From GCA-2794515 sp033763335 (GTDB taxonomy: Bacteria > Chloroflexota > Anaerolineae > Aggregatilineales > Phototrophicaceae), in assembly GCA_033763335.1 (NCBI GenBank), contig JANRKU010000157.1, positions 1 through 64,000 of the forward strand: a stretch of DNA of 64,000 nucleotides, written 5' to 3'. Positions 35,459 through 43,709 of the stretch are shown piece after piece (within the stretch, counting starts at the first letter, position 1; the number at the start of each line of letters is the position of its first letter). The translations under genes and the position numbers were made by a program. The notes under the pieces were generated by a model. That model was not told the origin of the DNA. It saw only the letters and a list, made by a program, of their open reading frames with translations, and searched no databases.

Positions 35459-35497
35459 CCCCTCTCCATGCAATGGGGAGGGGGCTAGGGGGTGGGG
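35459..35497. repeat. G-rich palindromic repeat, copy 2
   Basis: Same CCCCTCTCCAT...GGGGGTGGGG unit as 21143. On the minus strand it supplies the last codons and the TAG stop of the portal gene. Confidence 0.85.
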
Positions 35498-36885
35498 CTA
35501 ACCATCCCACCCATCCCATACCCATTCACACCCGCCATCAAAGCAACCTTCTCATCCCGCTTTGCTTGCGCCTCTTTTTGGATAGTCGCCTCATCCCATC
35601 CAAACACGGGCGCGACCAATCGCAAAAACGCCTCTGGGGTAATATCATCCCGCACCATCAGCGCATTTTTAATAATCTCTGCATCGTTACGAATCTCGCT
35701 ATTTTGCCACTTAACCAACGGGCTAATCTCACCAGCAGGCGCAACATTCCCCTTACCATACGCCAGCGATACCTTTTGGGCAAGTTCCACCGCCCACGCC
35801 CACGATTCAGCAAACCGCGTTTGCGCCTTTTTGACCTTTGCGAGCAGACCCACCTCACTCTGTTTAAGCGATTCCCCACTCCGATTATCCGACCCCATCC
35901 GCGCTAGTGGGGTGTTTGTAATCGTTGCCATCTCACCCACAATATAATTAGCCTGATTAATAAACTCAGTCAATGGGGCAGGCTCTAATTGTTTGACATC
36001 CACCAAATAATCTTTAGATATAGGCTCAACATTCCCATTGTCATCCGCATTGCCTATCTGTATCCAAGTAGCAGGCGATACATCCGTAGGCGCAGGGAAT
36101 CCAATCGCAACCCGAATTCCAAATGCCGATAGTTCACCCGCCATCGTCATGCTGATTAAATTGCTATTGAGCGAATCCTGCAAGCCAATCACAGACGCAA
36201 TTTCGCTCATGCCCTGCCATGTATTGGTGCGGGTGTTGTGTCTAAAATGCACCAATGGCACATATCCCACCGCCCACACATCCTCGCTGATAAGCTCACC
36301 GCCATCATACCAATAGCGTTTAATCATGTTGGGCAAATACAGATTGCACCGTCTCGCAGATACAATAGATTCCACCCCTTTTTCATCAACCGTTTTGCGC
36401 GAATCCCACCACACTTTCAGCGCGGCAACGATATTTTTATTAGAGGGGTCATAAATCGGCACAACACCCACCGTCCCATCCCAAGCCAATTCCACCGATA
36501 ATTTTGGATACTGTGCGCCCTCATCATACCCCACCATGAGATAAGCATCCCCATCCCGCACCGCCGCCTCATGGATGTCCATTTGAAGCACATCAAATGA
36601 GTTCCAAAACATCATATCCTTAACCCACTGAGTAGCATCACCCGCATCAACCTGTGCCACTACCAATCTATCAATCATGGTCTGGATGATGGTGTTGCAA
36701 TAATTGATGTTGTATTCGGTATCAGCATCAGTTATCCGCAACATTGACCGCATATTCGCCGTCAAATTCGCCCGATGATTCCCCTCTGCATATTGCCGAT
36801 ACAGCAAAACACGCTTGCCCCATGCACTAACATCCCCCGTCCATGTCGTATTCAGTCCCAATGCCACTGCAATCAAATCAAACAT
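35485..36885 (-). CDS. Phage portal protein (SPP1 gp6 type)
   Basis: 466 residues. Portal protein of the phage_prot_Gp6 family: RQYAEGNHRANL, MVGYDEGAQYPKLSVELAWDG, and a C-terminal helical stem. It forms the dodecameric gate for DNA packaging. RBS AAAGGTG; ATG 36885 overlaps the terminase stop. Its extreme C terminus (SPTP, stop) is encoded by the G-rich repeat, a sign that the repeat inserted at the gene end. Confidence 0.88.
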   Translation of the reverse strand: MFDLIAVALGLNTTWTGDVSAWGKRVLLYRQYAEGNHRANLTANMRSMLRITDADTEYNINYCNTIIQTMIDRLVVAQVDAGDATQWVKDMMFWNSFDVLQMDIHEAAVRDGDAYLMVGYDEGAQYPKLSVELAWDGTVGVVPIYDPSNKNIVAALKVWWDSRKTVDEKGVESIVSARRCNLYLPNMIKRYWYDGGELISEDVWAVGYVPLVHFRHNTRTNTWQGMSEIASVIGLQDSLNSNLISMTMAGELSAFGIRVAIGFPAPTDVSPATWIQIGNADDNGNVEPISKDYLVDVKQLEPAPLTEFINQANYIVGEMATITNTPLARMGSDNRSGESLKQSEVGLLAKVKKAQTRFAESWAWAVELAQKVSLAYGKGNVAPAGEISPLVKWQNSEIRNDAEIIKNALMVRDDITPEAFLRLVAPVFGWDEATIQKEAQAKRDEKVALMAGVNGYGMGGMVSPTP

Positions 36886-38335
36886 ATTTGCTCACCTTTA
36901 CTCCTAATGGCTTCATGGTATTGCTCTCGTCCATCATTGACCAAGCACCCGCCAACGCATCAACTTGGTCATCATGCCCCGCACGCGGAAACGCGCACAG
37001 CTCATCTATAAAATCAGTCGTCCACACGGCATCCATCACTTTGATAAGCCCCGCACCAAACTTTGCCGATACAGGGAGCGCCCGTGTAAATTTATCCGTA
37101 TCCACCCCATACCCCTCTATCGCATACCCATGCAACTCACGGTCTTTATTCAAATCGGATACCGCCCGGCTCATATACGCCTTTTTTTCCAACCCCTGCC
37201 TAACCGCTTTGCCATCGGCTAGGATGACGCGCTTGATGAACGGCACGACATCAGACCAGTCACGCTTCACCCGCGCCACATCCATCACGTAGAAATTACC
37301 ATCTACCCCTTCACCCAGCTTAACCCCCACAGTGTAATCAGCACTCGCAGTCGCACTCATGGCTAAATCCCAATACCGCACCACCCGTTTAATAACAGGC
37401 GCGTCTTTTGGCGATGGATAAAACCACTCACGCTTAAACAATCCCCCCTCACTTGGTATCGGCTCTTGCTGATAGAGTGACGCAAACGCATATTCACCCA
37501 ATTGCTTTTTGCGTTCCAATAATTTTTTAATCGGATACCGTTCCGCCCAAAGTGCCTCACCGACTTTTCGCCCCAATGGGTCATTCTCTTTGGCGATAGC
37601 AGGCAAAATAAGCACCTTCCATTCATCGGGTTCATACGTCAAAATTCGCCCGATGATGTCATCAACGTGCCATCGTGTCATCTGCAAAATCGTTCCCGCA
37701 CCCGGTTCCAGCCGTGTCACAAAATCATTGAGCCAACTATGCCAAATATTATCCCGATACACAGGCGATTCAGCTTGTTTGCGGTTTTTGATAAAGTCAT
37801 CGCCCACAAATAGCATTGCCCCGTGACCAGTAGCAGACCCATCAATCCCAAGCGCATTCACCCCGCCGTCTTTGATGGTGTGGAATTTCCGCGCCTCTTT
37901 GCTATCACCAGCCAATCGCGCCATCGGATACCGCTTCACAAACTCATCCGTGAGCATCAGATTGCGAATCCATCGGCTATTCGTGCGGGCGAGCGTTGCC
38001 CCATAACTGGTGAGCATCACCAGCAAGTGCGGATTACGCGCCAACACGTACATCGGAAACAGCTTCGATACATTTTGGGTCTTACCATGACGGGGAGGCA
38101 TACAAATAATCGCCTTCTCAATCCCACACACCCCGCCACTTTCGATATACCACAACACATCCATCAAAATTTCATCCACCGCCTGCAAATGAGGCGCATG
38201 GACATATTGCGGATACATCAGCTTTTTGAAGGCGACATAATCCTCTACCGTTGGGCGCGAGCGCATCCCCCCCACTTTGGAGACGGATAAAAGATTATAT
38301 GCGACCACCCGCGCCAGCGATTCAGCCGTTAACAT
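36878..38335 (-). CDS. Terminase large subunit
   Basis: 485 residues. ATPase: Walker A PPRHGKT (80-86), Walker B MLFVGDD (174-180). Nuclease: RYWDLAMSATASADY and a C-terminal GHDDQVDALAGAWS with acidic residues for metal. It packages DNA into the head with the small subunit. It overlaps both neighbours by several bases. Confidence 0.93.
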   Translation of the reverse strand: MLTAESLARVVAYNLLSVSKVGGMRSRPTVEDYVAFKKLMYPQYVHAPHLQAVDEILMDVLWYIESGGVCGIEKAIICMPPRHGKTQNVSKLFPMYVLARNPHLLVMLTSYGATLARTNSRWIRNLMLTDEFVKRYPMARLAGDSKEARKFHTIKDGGVNALGIDGSATGHGAMLFVGDDFIKNRKQAESPVYRDNIWHSWLNDFVTRLEPGAGTILQMTRWHVDDIIGRILTYEPDEWKVLILPAIAKENDPLGRKVGEALWAERYPIKKLLERKKQLGEYAFASLYQQEPIPSEGGLFKREWFYPSPKDAPVIKRVVRYWDLAMSATASADYTVGVKLGEGVDGNFYVMDVARVKRDWSDVVPFIKRVILADGKAVRQGLEKKAYMSRAVSDLNKDRELHGYAIEGYGVDTDKFTRALPVSAKFGAGLIKVMDAVWTTDFIDELCAFPRAGHDDQVDALAGAWSMMDESNTMKPLGVKVSKYV

Positions 38336-38753
38336 TCGCCAATGCCCTCACGGATTTCTCAAATTCGGCTTGCACATCCGCAGGCGATAGTCCCTGTGCT
38401 TTGAGGATAGCCATCACATCCGCGCTAAATCGGATAGCCTCACCATCCGCGCCCGTAATTTCGGTGCGCTTCGTCCATCCTCTATCTTTGGCGATAGTTT
38501 CCAACCCAAATAAAATCGCCTTCTCATTGCCCTCGTCCACCAACTGCATAAATTTAGTCTCTAACGTGTCTTTGATGACTTCCCGTTGTGACTTAAATAA
38601 CGCCAAAACGTCGTCATTCGATTCACGATTCAGATAATTCGTGACCGTGTTGTATGAGCAATTGAGCAACCGCGCAATCTCCGCTTTGATACCGCGCGAT
38701 TTTTCCACTGCCATTCTAAATTCGGTTTTGGTGAATTTCTTTTTGCCTGCCAT
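38322..38753 (-). CDS. Terminase small subunit (HTH type)
   Basis: 143 residues from ATG 38753. HTH at AEIARLLNCSYNTVTNYLNRES, then coiled helices. This is the usual DNA-recognition subunit layout, directly upstream of the large subunit. A start at 38795 would add 14 residues without an RBS. Confidence 0.72.
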   Translation of the reverse strand: MAGKKKFTKTEFRMAVEKSRGIKAEIARLLNCSYNTVTNYLNRESNDDVLALFKSQREVIKDTLETKFMQLVDEGNEKAILFGLETIAKDRGWTKRTEITGADGEAIRFSADVMAILKAQGLSPADVQAEFEKSVRALANVNG

Positions 38754-38823
38754 ATATACTCTCAAACATCTCAAGGATGCCCCATTCCGAAGCATCTCAG
38801 TTTGTACTATGCGAAATTACGTG

Positions 38824-39144
38824 CTATTCACTAGCCCGTTTCAATGATTTGTACAATTCCCTCATCAATTCATCCACATCTTTAACGCCAATGATGTTAA
38901 TCCTGCCAACAAATCCCATCACCTTAGCGCCTTCTTTGGGCGATGACGACTCACCACCATAAATAATAAATGGCGCGGGTTGATGGTCACTTATCATGTA
39001 TGATTTCCCCATCTCAACAAGCCCGCCACATACCCGCCCATCCCCATTAAATTCGATGGTGCAATGGGTACACATCCACACGCCATCCTCGACCATGACG
39101 ACATGCTCACTACCCCCGCATTTCGGACACACCACCGCACTCAT
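38824..39144 (-). CDS. Zinc-ribbon protein
   Basis: 106 residues. N-terminal ribbon CPKCGG...CTHC (Cys6, Cys9, Cys25, Cys28), then a beta-rich middle (PFIIYGGES) and a C-terminal helix. One of several zinc ribbons in the element. Unknown target; may bind RNA polymerase or nucleic acid. Confidence 0.6.
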   Translation of the reverse strand: MSAVVCPKCGGSEHVVMVEDGVWMCTHCTIEFNGDGRVCGGLVEMGKSYMISDHQPAPFIIYGGESSSPKEGAKVMGFVGRINIIGVKDVDELMRELYKSLKRASE

Positions 39145-39602
39145 AGCCCCACCCCTAATAATCTCTCGACCATCTGGCGGGTGTCGGGATGTAACACCAT
39201 CTTGTGCTTATTATCGGCATACCATCCAAGCGTGTCGGGTTTGCCCAATGCCCGACCAGCTCCCCGCCAATCGGCAATCATCTCTCGCACATATCGCTCT
39301 GGCATCTTCAGGGCTTGCGTTTCGCCCCTATCCCATGTGATAAGCCACGCCTGCCAGTGATGCAGACCGCGCTTTTGATGACGATTCCACGCATAATTAA
39401 ACGCATCCGTTTCCACATATTGTTTTTCGCCATTGGGCTTATAAAAACACCGTGCATACGGAAACCATTCAAACGGGGTCATCTTGTGCCAGTCATGGAT
39501 AAGCAATTGCCAAAGCGGGACATGCAACGATAACCCCGCCACCAACACAAACCACTTGTGACGAAGCACATATTTCAAATATGCTAAATGCCGTCTCATC
39601 AT
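39141..39602 (-). CDS. DUF5662-like phage protein
   Basis: 153 residues. HDWHKMTPFEWFPYA and AWNRHQKRGLHHWQAW are characteristic of a family found in phages and mobile elements, with conserved His/Asp pairs suggesting a metal site; function not known. Overlaps the next gene by four bases. Confidence 0.75.
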   Translation of the reverse strand: MMRRHLAYLKYVLRHKWFVLVAGLSLHVPLWQLLIHDWHKMTPFEWFPYARCFYKPNGEKQYVETDAFNYAWNRHQKRGLHHWQAWLITWDRGETQALKMPERYVREMIADWRGAGRALGKPDTLGWYADNKHKMVLHPDTRQMVERLLGVGL

Positions 39603-39847
39603 TGCATCCCTTCGATGTCTTTAAGGATATGTTTCTGCGCGTTCCAGTACCCCTCTATGCACAGATGGTTGCCCGCCACAACAAATCCATCATGGCACAA
39701 TTCAACACCACAAGCACAAAACGTCCATTTGCCTTCAAATGTCTCATACACCATATTATGAGCATATTCCCCGCACAAGGGGCATCGCACAAACCCGCTT
39801 TTTTCATCATAGCCCCCACTATCTGCCATATCATGTTGTGCCATCAT
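39599..39847 (-). CDS. Cys-rich zinc-ribbon-like protein
   Basis: 82 residues. CPLCGEYAH and CACGVELC are two putative zinc knuckles. Located between the inverted-repeat site at 39916 and the DUF5662-like gene. Unknown. Confidence 0.55.
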   Translation of the reverse strand: MMAQHDMADSGGYDEKSGFVRCPLCGEYAHNMVYETFEGKWTFCACGVELCHDGFVVAGNHLCIEGYWNAQKHILKDIEGMQ

Positions 39848-39870
39848 TCGCCCTTATCCGTTGCTTTATT

Positions 39871-39907
39871 CCCCTCTTCATGCAATGGGGAGGGGGTTAG
39901 GGGTTGG
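39871..39907. repeat. G-rich palindromic repeat, copy 3
   Basis: Variant of 21143 (one mismatch in the left arm), nine bases before a 26 bp inverted-repeat site. Confidence 0.8.
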
Positions 39908-39915
39908 AGTTCTGT

Positions 39916-39941
39916 GGACGCATAAAGTATCTTATCCGTCC
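39916..39941. promoter_or_regulatory. 26 bp inverted-repeat site, copy 5
   Basis: GGACGCATAA, spacer agtatc, TTATCCGTCC; near perfect. It is in the opposite orientation to most copies, 69 bases upstream of the ATG at 39847; its last base overlaps the stop of the gene starting at 40573. Confidence 0.8.
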
Positions 39942-40573
39942 TATGACCCGTCATCATTCACCACCTTATCGCCGTTCGCCCCATTCAGCGCGGATGAGTC
40001 AACAACCGCGACCTCACTGGTGGCGACCTTCGCCTGCTCAAGCTGACGGATTTTTTCCGCATCGGCTTGGTGCTGTTTCTGCAATTCCGAAATCTGCCCA
40101 TTCAATCGGCTAATTTCGTTATCCTTTTGCGTCATCAACGCCTCTTGTGATGTTACGCGGATTTTAAGGCTATCAATCTCTTTGTCCTTAGCCTTGCCCG
40201 CATCTTCGAGCGCCTTAATTTTGTCGGTCAACGATTCGATTTGTTTCTCATCAACCGCACGCGCCTTTTGCAATTCCGCCACTTGTGCGGTCAATTCCAC
40301 AATCTGACGTTCCCGCACTAGCGAAGCGTTTTCCATTTTATCAATGACTTCATCCCGCTTGTTGATGACATCCGCCAGCCGTTCAATCTGCCCAACTAGC
40401 TTACTGGTAGATTCTGTCATCTTCCCAAACGCATCCGCCATCGTTTCGGTGGCATCCGCTTTGATTTTGGGACGTGTCGCCATAGCCGTAATCGCACCCG
40501 CAATCACACCGAGCAGGGCAGGAATTGCACCTAAAATAATAACCAATGCCTCATTACTCATAAGCCCATCCAT
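39941..40573 (-). CDS. TM plus coiled-coil protein
   Basis: 210 residues. N-terminal TM helix (VIILGAIPALLGVIAGAITAM), then a long coiled coil (about 55-185: heptads with LVGQIERLADVINKRDEVIDKM, VELTAQVAELQKA and so on). Membrane-anchored coiled-coil phage proteins include XhlA-like lysis accessories and injection factors; the coil here is longer than XhlA. Function unknown. Confidence 0.65.
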   Translation of the reverse strand: MDGLMSNEALVIILGAIPALLGVIAGAITAMATRPKIKADATETMADAFGKMTESTSKLVGQIERLADVINKRDEVIDKMENASLVRERQIVELTAQVAELQKARAVDEKQIESLTDKIKALEDAGKAKDKEIDSLKIRVTSQEALMTQKDNEISRLNGQISELQKQHQADAEKIRQLEQAKVATSEVAVVDSSALNGANGDKVVNDDGS

Positions 40574-40632
40574 CCTTTTTTATCCCCTAAAACATATCAC
40601 ACCCCCCTATTTATTAACGCTCATGTTATATT

Positions 40633-40657
40633 CCCCTCTCCATACAATGGGGTGGGG
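40633..40657. repeat. G-rich palindromic repeat, copy 4 (short)
   Basis: CCCCTCTCCATACAATGGGG only, without the TAGGGGGT tail; one centre base differs. Next to the type-2 site AACATGAGCGTTA (minus strand, around 40618). Confidence 0.7.
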
Positions 40658-40660
40658 CAA

Positions 40661-40688
40661 ATAAAAAGCCCCTACGTCATAGGGGCTT
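40661..40688 (-). terminator. Terminator of the replication-side operon
   Basis: AAGCCCCT, seven-base loop, AGGGGCTT, with TTTTTATTT on the minus strand. It follows the stop codon at 40727 and separates this block from the packaging block. Confidence 0.8.
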
Positions 40689-40726
40689 GCTTATGTCAGT
40701 CAAATTAAATTGTGTGAGGTGTTATG

Positions 40727-40984
40727 CTAATTAGGGTGCAGTGTATAACCCCGCCGTGATTTTTCCCCACCCAAACGGGTGATGATATTCATTCGTGCCA
40801 ATTTTGCCATCATGCGCCTCAAATGTGGCTCGCTGTAGCCCACATCCGTCCACAGGGTTAAATGATACGGATACACCCGCGCAACATTGCGGGCGTGAAT
40901 CACCTGCAGCATGGCATCCACGACTCGCATCGCATCAACCACCCGTATCATATCGGCACAATTAGGGTATGGCATACCCTCCAT
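40727..40984 (-). CDS. Winged-helix-like small protein
   Basis: 85 residues. RVVDAMLQVIHARNVARVYPYHLTLWTDVGYSEPHLRRMMAKLARMNIITRLGGEKSRRGYTL looks like a small wHTH DNA-binding domain. ATG 40984 has GGGAG at eight bases; the GTG and TTG further upstream are weaker. Candidate regulator; family not certain. Confidence 0.6.
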   Translation of the reverse strand: MEGMPYPNCADMIRVVDAMRVVDAMLQVIHARNVARVYPYHLTLWTDVGYSEPHLRRMMAKLARMNIITRLGGEKSRRGYTLHPN

Positions 40985-41046
40985 AAGAGGCACTCCCAAT
41001 AAACATAACTTCCCACATTATATCATATTTAGCCCACCCGTGCTAT

Positions 41047-41541
41047 TTAATGCTCTGGAAGCTCACCAGTTGTTAGCGTGCTAAAGCTATCATCGTCATC
41101 TTTCGGTGGCTTCCATTCGGTGCTGATGTCCACACCATCAAATAAAATTTGCGCCTTGTTACCAACAGGCATGTTATACCCCGCACAAAACACATACAGC
41201 TTCAAATGATTCCCAAATTGAGCATACAGGCAATAATCCCCATACCACTCAAAATTAAAATTGATGTCAACAGCAGTCATCGAATTGTCCGCGACCAATC
41301 CCACCAGCACATCTTTAAGCCGTTCTCGTGTATATGTAATCTGAGTCGCCAACAACGCATCCAACAATTGCACCGCATCGACCTTGTTATCAATTCGAGC
41401 AGGTAACAACGCCCATGTATATAGCATATTAGGCGACTCTGCCAGCGATGCACTAACTTGTTTTGCATCCACTTCGATAGACACCCCATCACTTGGCTTA
41501 ATTGTAATTTCCGTTGAATAATCAGGTTTAATATCCATCAT
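41047..41541 (-). CDS. Phage protein, unknown
   Basis: 164 residues, start set by AAAGGGG (ATG 41541). Alternating beta and helix, acidic C terminus (KPPKDDDDSFSTLTTGELPEH). No family recognised. In the block of small genes 40.7-47.5 kb. Confidence 0.5.
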   Translation of the reverse strand: MMDIKPDYSTEITIKPSDGVSIEVDAKQVSASLAESPNMLYTWALLPARIDNKVDAVQLLDALLATQITYTRERLKDVLVGLVADNSMTAVDINFNFEWYGDYCLYAQFGNHLKLYVFCAGYNMPVGNKAQILFDGVDISTEWKPPKDDDDSFSTLTTGELPEH

Positions 41542-41598
41542 TACGCCCCTTTCGGCACACTTACTTATCATCAAATTATAACCCCACATCCCCGCCCC

Positions 41599-41895
41599 CT
41601 AACCGCTAACAATATACGTATGCCATTCGCGCTTATCCGCCAATGGCAATATCTTGATAAGACGCATATCCCCACGCGCCATAAAATAGATATACGCCAT
41701 CAATTGATAAATATCCCCTATCTGATTTTGTGGCGGGGCTATCCGTTGCACAGTAGCAAACCCCCACCGCACAACCCAACCCTTACCATCGCGCTCAATT
41801 GCGCCCACCAAATTGCGTTGTTCAGGCTCAAAGTTTTTATGGATATAATGCACCACCTCATCATATATCTCTAGGTATTCCACCGCGCCACTCAC
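41599..41895 (-). CDS. Small phage protein, unknown
   Basis: 98 residues, GTG start at 41895 with weak RBS. YDEVVHYIHKNFEPEQRNLVGAIERDGKGWVVRWGF. Unknown. Confidence 0.5.
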   Translation of the reverse strand: MSGAVEYLEIYDEVVHYIHKNFEPEQRNLVGAIERDGKGWVVRWGFATVQRIAPPQNQIGDIYQLMAYIYFMARGDMRLIKILPLADKREWHTYIVSG

Positions 41896-41923
41896 GAGCG
41901 CCCCGCCAATTCGCTAAATTCCA

Positions 41924-42181
41924 TCACCCACCGTCCTTATCCAATTCGAGGATAACCCACACGTTCAATTTTTCCTCGCCTGTGTTGAGTCCAATATTCA
42001 AATTCACCCCCACCCGATTATCACCCATCGGCTTTTCGTTGCTGATGGTGTAATCAATCAGCGCATCGGTATGCTTCAATACCGTGTCATCATCCCGCTC
42101 TGGTGACGATGCCTCTATAAATATCTTTGCCAAATGCCCAACCACTTTAATCCAATCACTAGGCACAAGCCGGTCACTCAT
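41924..42181 (-). CDS. Small phage protein, unknown
   Basis: 85 residues; helical N half, C-terminal beta strand VNLNIGLNTGEEKLNVWVILEL. Overlaps its upstream neighbour by four bases. Unknown. Confidence 0.5.
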   Translation of the reverse strand: MSDRLVPSDWIKVVGHLAKIFIEASSPERDDDTVLKHTDALIDYTISNEKPMGDNRVGVNLNIGLNTGEEKLNVWVILELDKDGG

Positions 42182-42447
42182 TCCCCACCATCCTTAAAAT
42201 CGAATAATTCAGCACGCATTGTTAAGCGCAACCGCCGACCATCCCCCAAACTAAATACAAATTCCCGCGTATGTGTTACAATTTCTTGATTATCTTTATT
42301 ATCCGCCTCAATAAGGCGTATCAAGGCAAATAGGTCTATTTTCATTTCATTTGTCAATTCTTCTTCATGCGCCAGCCCCCGCCAAATATCCCCCAACAAA
42401 CGCGCCATTGCATAGTTATCATCGCTCACAATCGGTTCATCACTCAT
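42178..42447 (-). CDS. Small phage protein, unknown
   Basis: 89 residues, start 42447 (AAAGGGG). LLGDIWRGLAHEEELTNEMKIDLFALIRLIE is helical; ends EFVFSLGDGRRLRLTMRAELF. ATG overlaps the stop of the duplicated-domain gene. Confidence 0.5.
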   Translation of the reverse strand: MSDEPIVSDDNYAMARLLGDIWRGLAHEEELTNEMKIDLFALIRLIEADNKDNQEIVTHTREFVFSLGDGRRLRLTMRAELFDFKDGGE

Positions 42448-42992
42448 GATACAAATCCCCTTTGCGCCAACTGCCATTCATGGGGATATAATTCCCACGC
42501 GATTTTTATAATTTGTTCTGCAGAAGCATAAAATACACCAGCAACCTCCCCATAAAGGTAATTTTGCAAATGTAAATTGCCCGATTCTGCCCCGTTTATG
42601 ATGACATAAACCCGCCCATTACCCACCTCTGCCCCCAACGATAAACCATACTGCCCCTTCAGTTTCGCTAATAGCGCCTCAATCATCGCCTTAAATTCTT
42701 CATATGGCATTTTGGGTTCTAAAATAGTCGGATTAAACACCCGCCCCGCCAACCGCCACTCATGCGGATATAGTTCCCACAGTATCGGCATCATCTCATC
42801 CGCCAGCGCGTACATCTTATCGGTGACGATTGAATTATCCACATAATACCGCAGATAAAACGCGCCCCACTTGGCACACGTCACGACCCATTCCTCACTT
42901 GCCCCCAATTCCGCCACCAGCGACAAATCATACCGCCCCTTCAGTTTCGCTAATAGCGCCTCAATCATCAGCTTAAATTCTTCAAATGTCAT
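42444..42992 (-). CDS. Tandem-duplicated domain protein, unknown
   Basis: 182 residues made of two related halves: residues about 3-80 (FEEFKLMIEALLAKLKG...LWELYPHEWRLAG) and about 97-176 (YEEFKAMIEALLAKLKG...AWELYPHEWQLAQ). DNA of the N-terminal part of each half is almost identical, so the duplication is recent. The two halves have diverged more in the middle. Function unknown; a dimer-like single chain is plausible. Confidence 0.6.
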   Translation of the reverse strand: MTFEEFKLMIEALLAKLKGRYDLSLVAELGASEEWVVTCAKWGAFYLRYYVDNSIVTDKMYALADEMMPILWELYPHEWRLAGRVFNPTILEPKMPYEEFKAMIEALLAKLKGQYGLSLGAEVGNGRVYVIINGAESGNLHLQNYLYGEVAGVFYASAEQIIKIAWELYPHEWQLAQRGFVS

Positions 42993-43044
42993 TTCATGCC
43001 TCTTTTCTCCATTGGATAAAAATCATTCTACACCCTGTTTTATT

Positions 43045-43083
43045 CCCCCTCTCCATGCAATGGGGAGGGGCTAGGGGGTGGGG
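43045..43083. repeat. G-rich palindromic repeat, copy 5
   Basis: Same unit as 21143, followed after three bases by an inverted-repeat site, so the composite module is present. Confidence 0.82.
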
Positions 43084-43086
43084 TTA

Positions 43087-43112
43087 AGACGGATAAGTGT
43101 ATTTATGCGTCC
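43087..43112. promoter_or_regulatory. 26 bp inverted-repeat site, copy 6
   Basis: AGACGGATAA, spacer, TTATGCGTCC. 95 bases upstream of the gene starting at 42992. Confidence 0.75.
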
Positions 43113-43208
43113 TCAAGCCACATTCCAACTATAGATAATCCCGCCCAATTTGTAGACCGCGTTATGCTTTGCCCGAATCCGCCACACATGCCGATATGCT
43201 AACCACAT
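43113..43208 (-). CDS. Small protein (31 aa)
   Basis: Read by hand on the minus strand: MWLAYRHVWRIRAKHNAVYK then LGGIIYSWNVA and TGA. AAGGTG lies eight bases before the ATG, and the RBS overlaps the stop of the upstream gene. Its stop codon abuts the inverted-repeat site. Amphipathic, rich in Trp and Arg. Real gene is likely but not certain. Confidence 0.45.
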   Translation of the reverse strand: MWLAYRHVWRIRAKHNAVYKLGGIIYSWNVA

Positions 43209-43215
43209 ACGATAA

Positions 43216-43452
43216 TCACCTTTCTACAAGGGTTTTTACAACGGCTTGAATACCATTGCATTGGATAATGAGGCTTTCGGTTGTCTGCACAAAATGGTCG
43301 TATGTGCCTTTTGTTAATAGCCCTGCATTTTCCATGTCATGAACTTGCGCCCAAGACAAGTTAGCGTCATTGTCAAACTTATCTCTCATTTTGTTAATCA
43401 GTTTAATCAACTTTTCTAAGTCGTCTACTTCAACATCTTCAATTCTTAGCAT
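43216..43452 (-). CDS. Small phage protein, unknown
   Basis: 78 residues from ATG 43452 (RBS AGAGG). Charged helical N half (EDVEVDDLEKLIKLINKMRDKF). Unknown. Confidence 0.5.
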   Translation of the reverse strand: MLRIEDVEVDDLEKLIKLINKMRDKFDNDANLSWAQVHDMENAGLLTKGTYDHFVQTTESLIIQCNGIQAVVKTLVER

Positions 43453-43475
43453 CACATAACCTCTTTTCTCTGAAC

Positions 43476-43694
43476 CTATTCCACATCAACAGAATAATAA
43501 CTACAATCTTCACAGATGTTTTCAATCTGCGTACCGCCTGGATTGACCTTAACTATCATAGTCCCCCCGCATTGGGGGCAAACATCATAAGCCCCAACCT
43601 CATCATCCCAATACCCATACAAACAATGAGGACAATATTCATGCTCATCTTCGTCATACAATTCATTGCATTGTGGACAGGGTATGTATTCCAT
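43476..43694 (-). CDS. Double zinc-ribbon protein
   Basis: 72 residues with four CxxC motifs: CPQC, CPHC, CPQC and CEDC. A tandem zinc ribbon of this size is common in phages; possible nucleic-acid or transcription-factor mimic. No specific target visible. Confidence 0.65.
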   Translation of the reverse strand: MEYIPCPQCNELYDEDEHEYCPHCLYGYWDDEVGAYDVCPQCGGTMIVKVNPGGTQIENICEDCSYYSVDVE

Positions 43695-43709
43695 CTCAGA
43701 AACCTCTTT

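Larger units (their letters stand above)
35044..35484. other. Noncoding hub between portal and head genes
   Basis: No supported gene. Contains a type-2 site AACATGAGCGTTA (minus strand, around 35166), the 26 bp inverted repeat copy at 35387, the terminator at 35426 and the start of the G-rich palindrome at 35459. The 66-residue leftward frame at 35157-35357 is composed of repeats and lacks an RBS, so I reject it. Confidence 0.6.
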
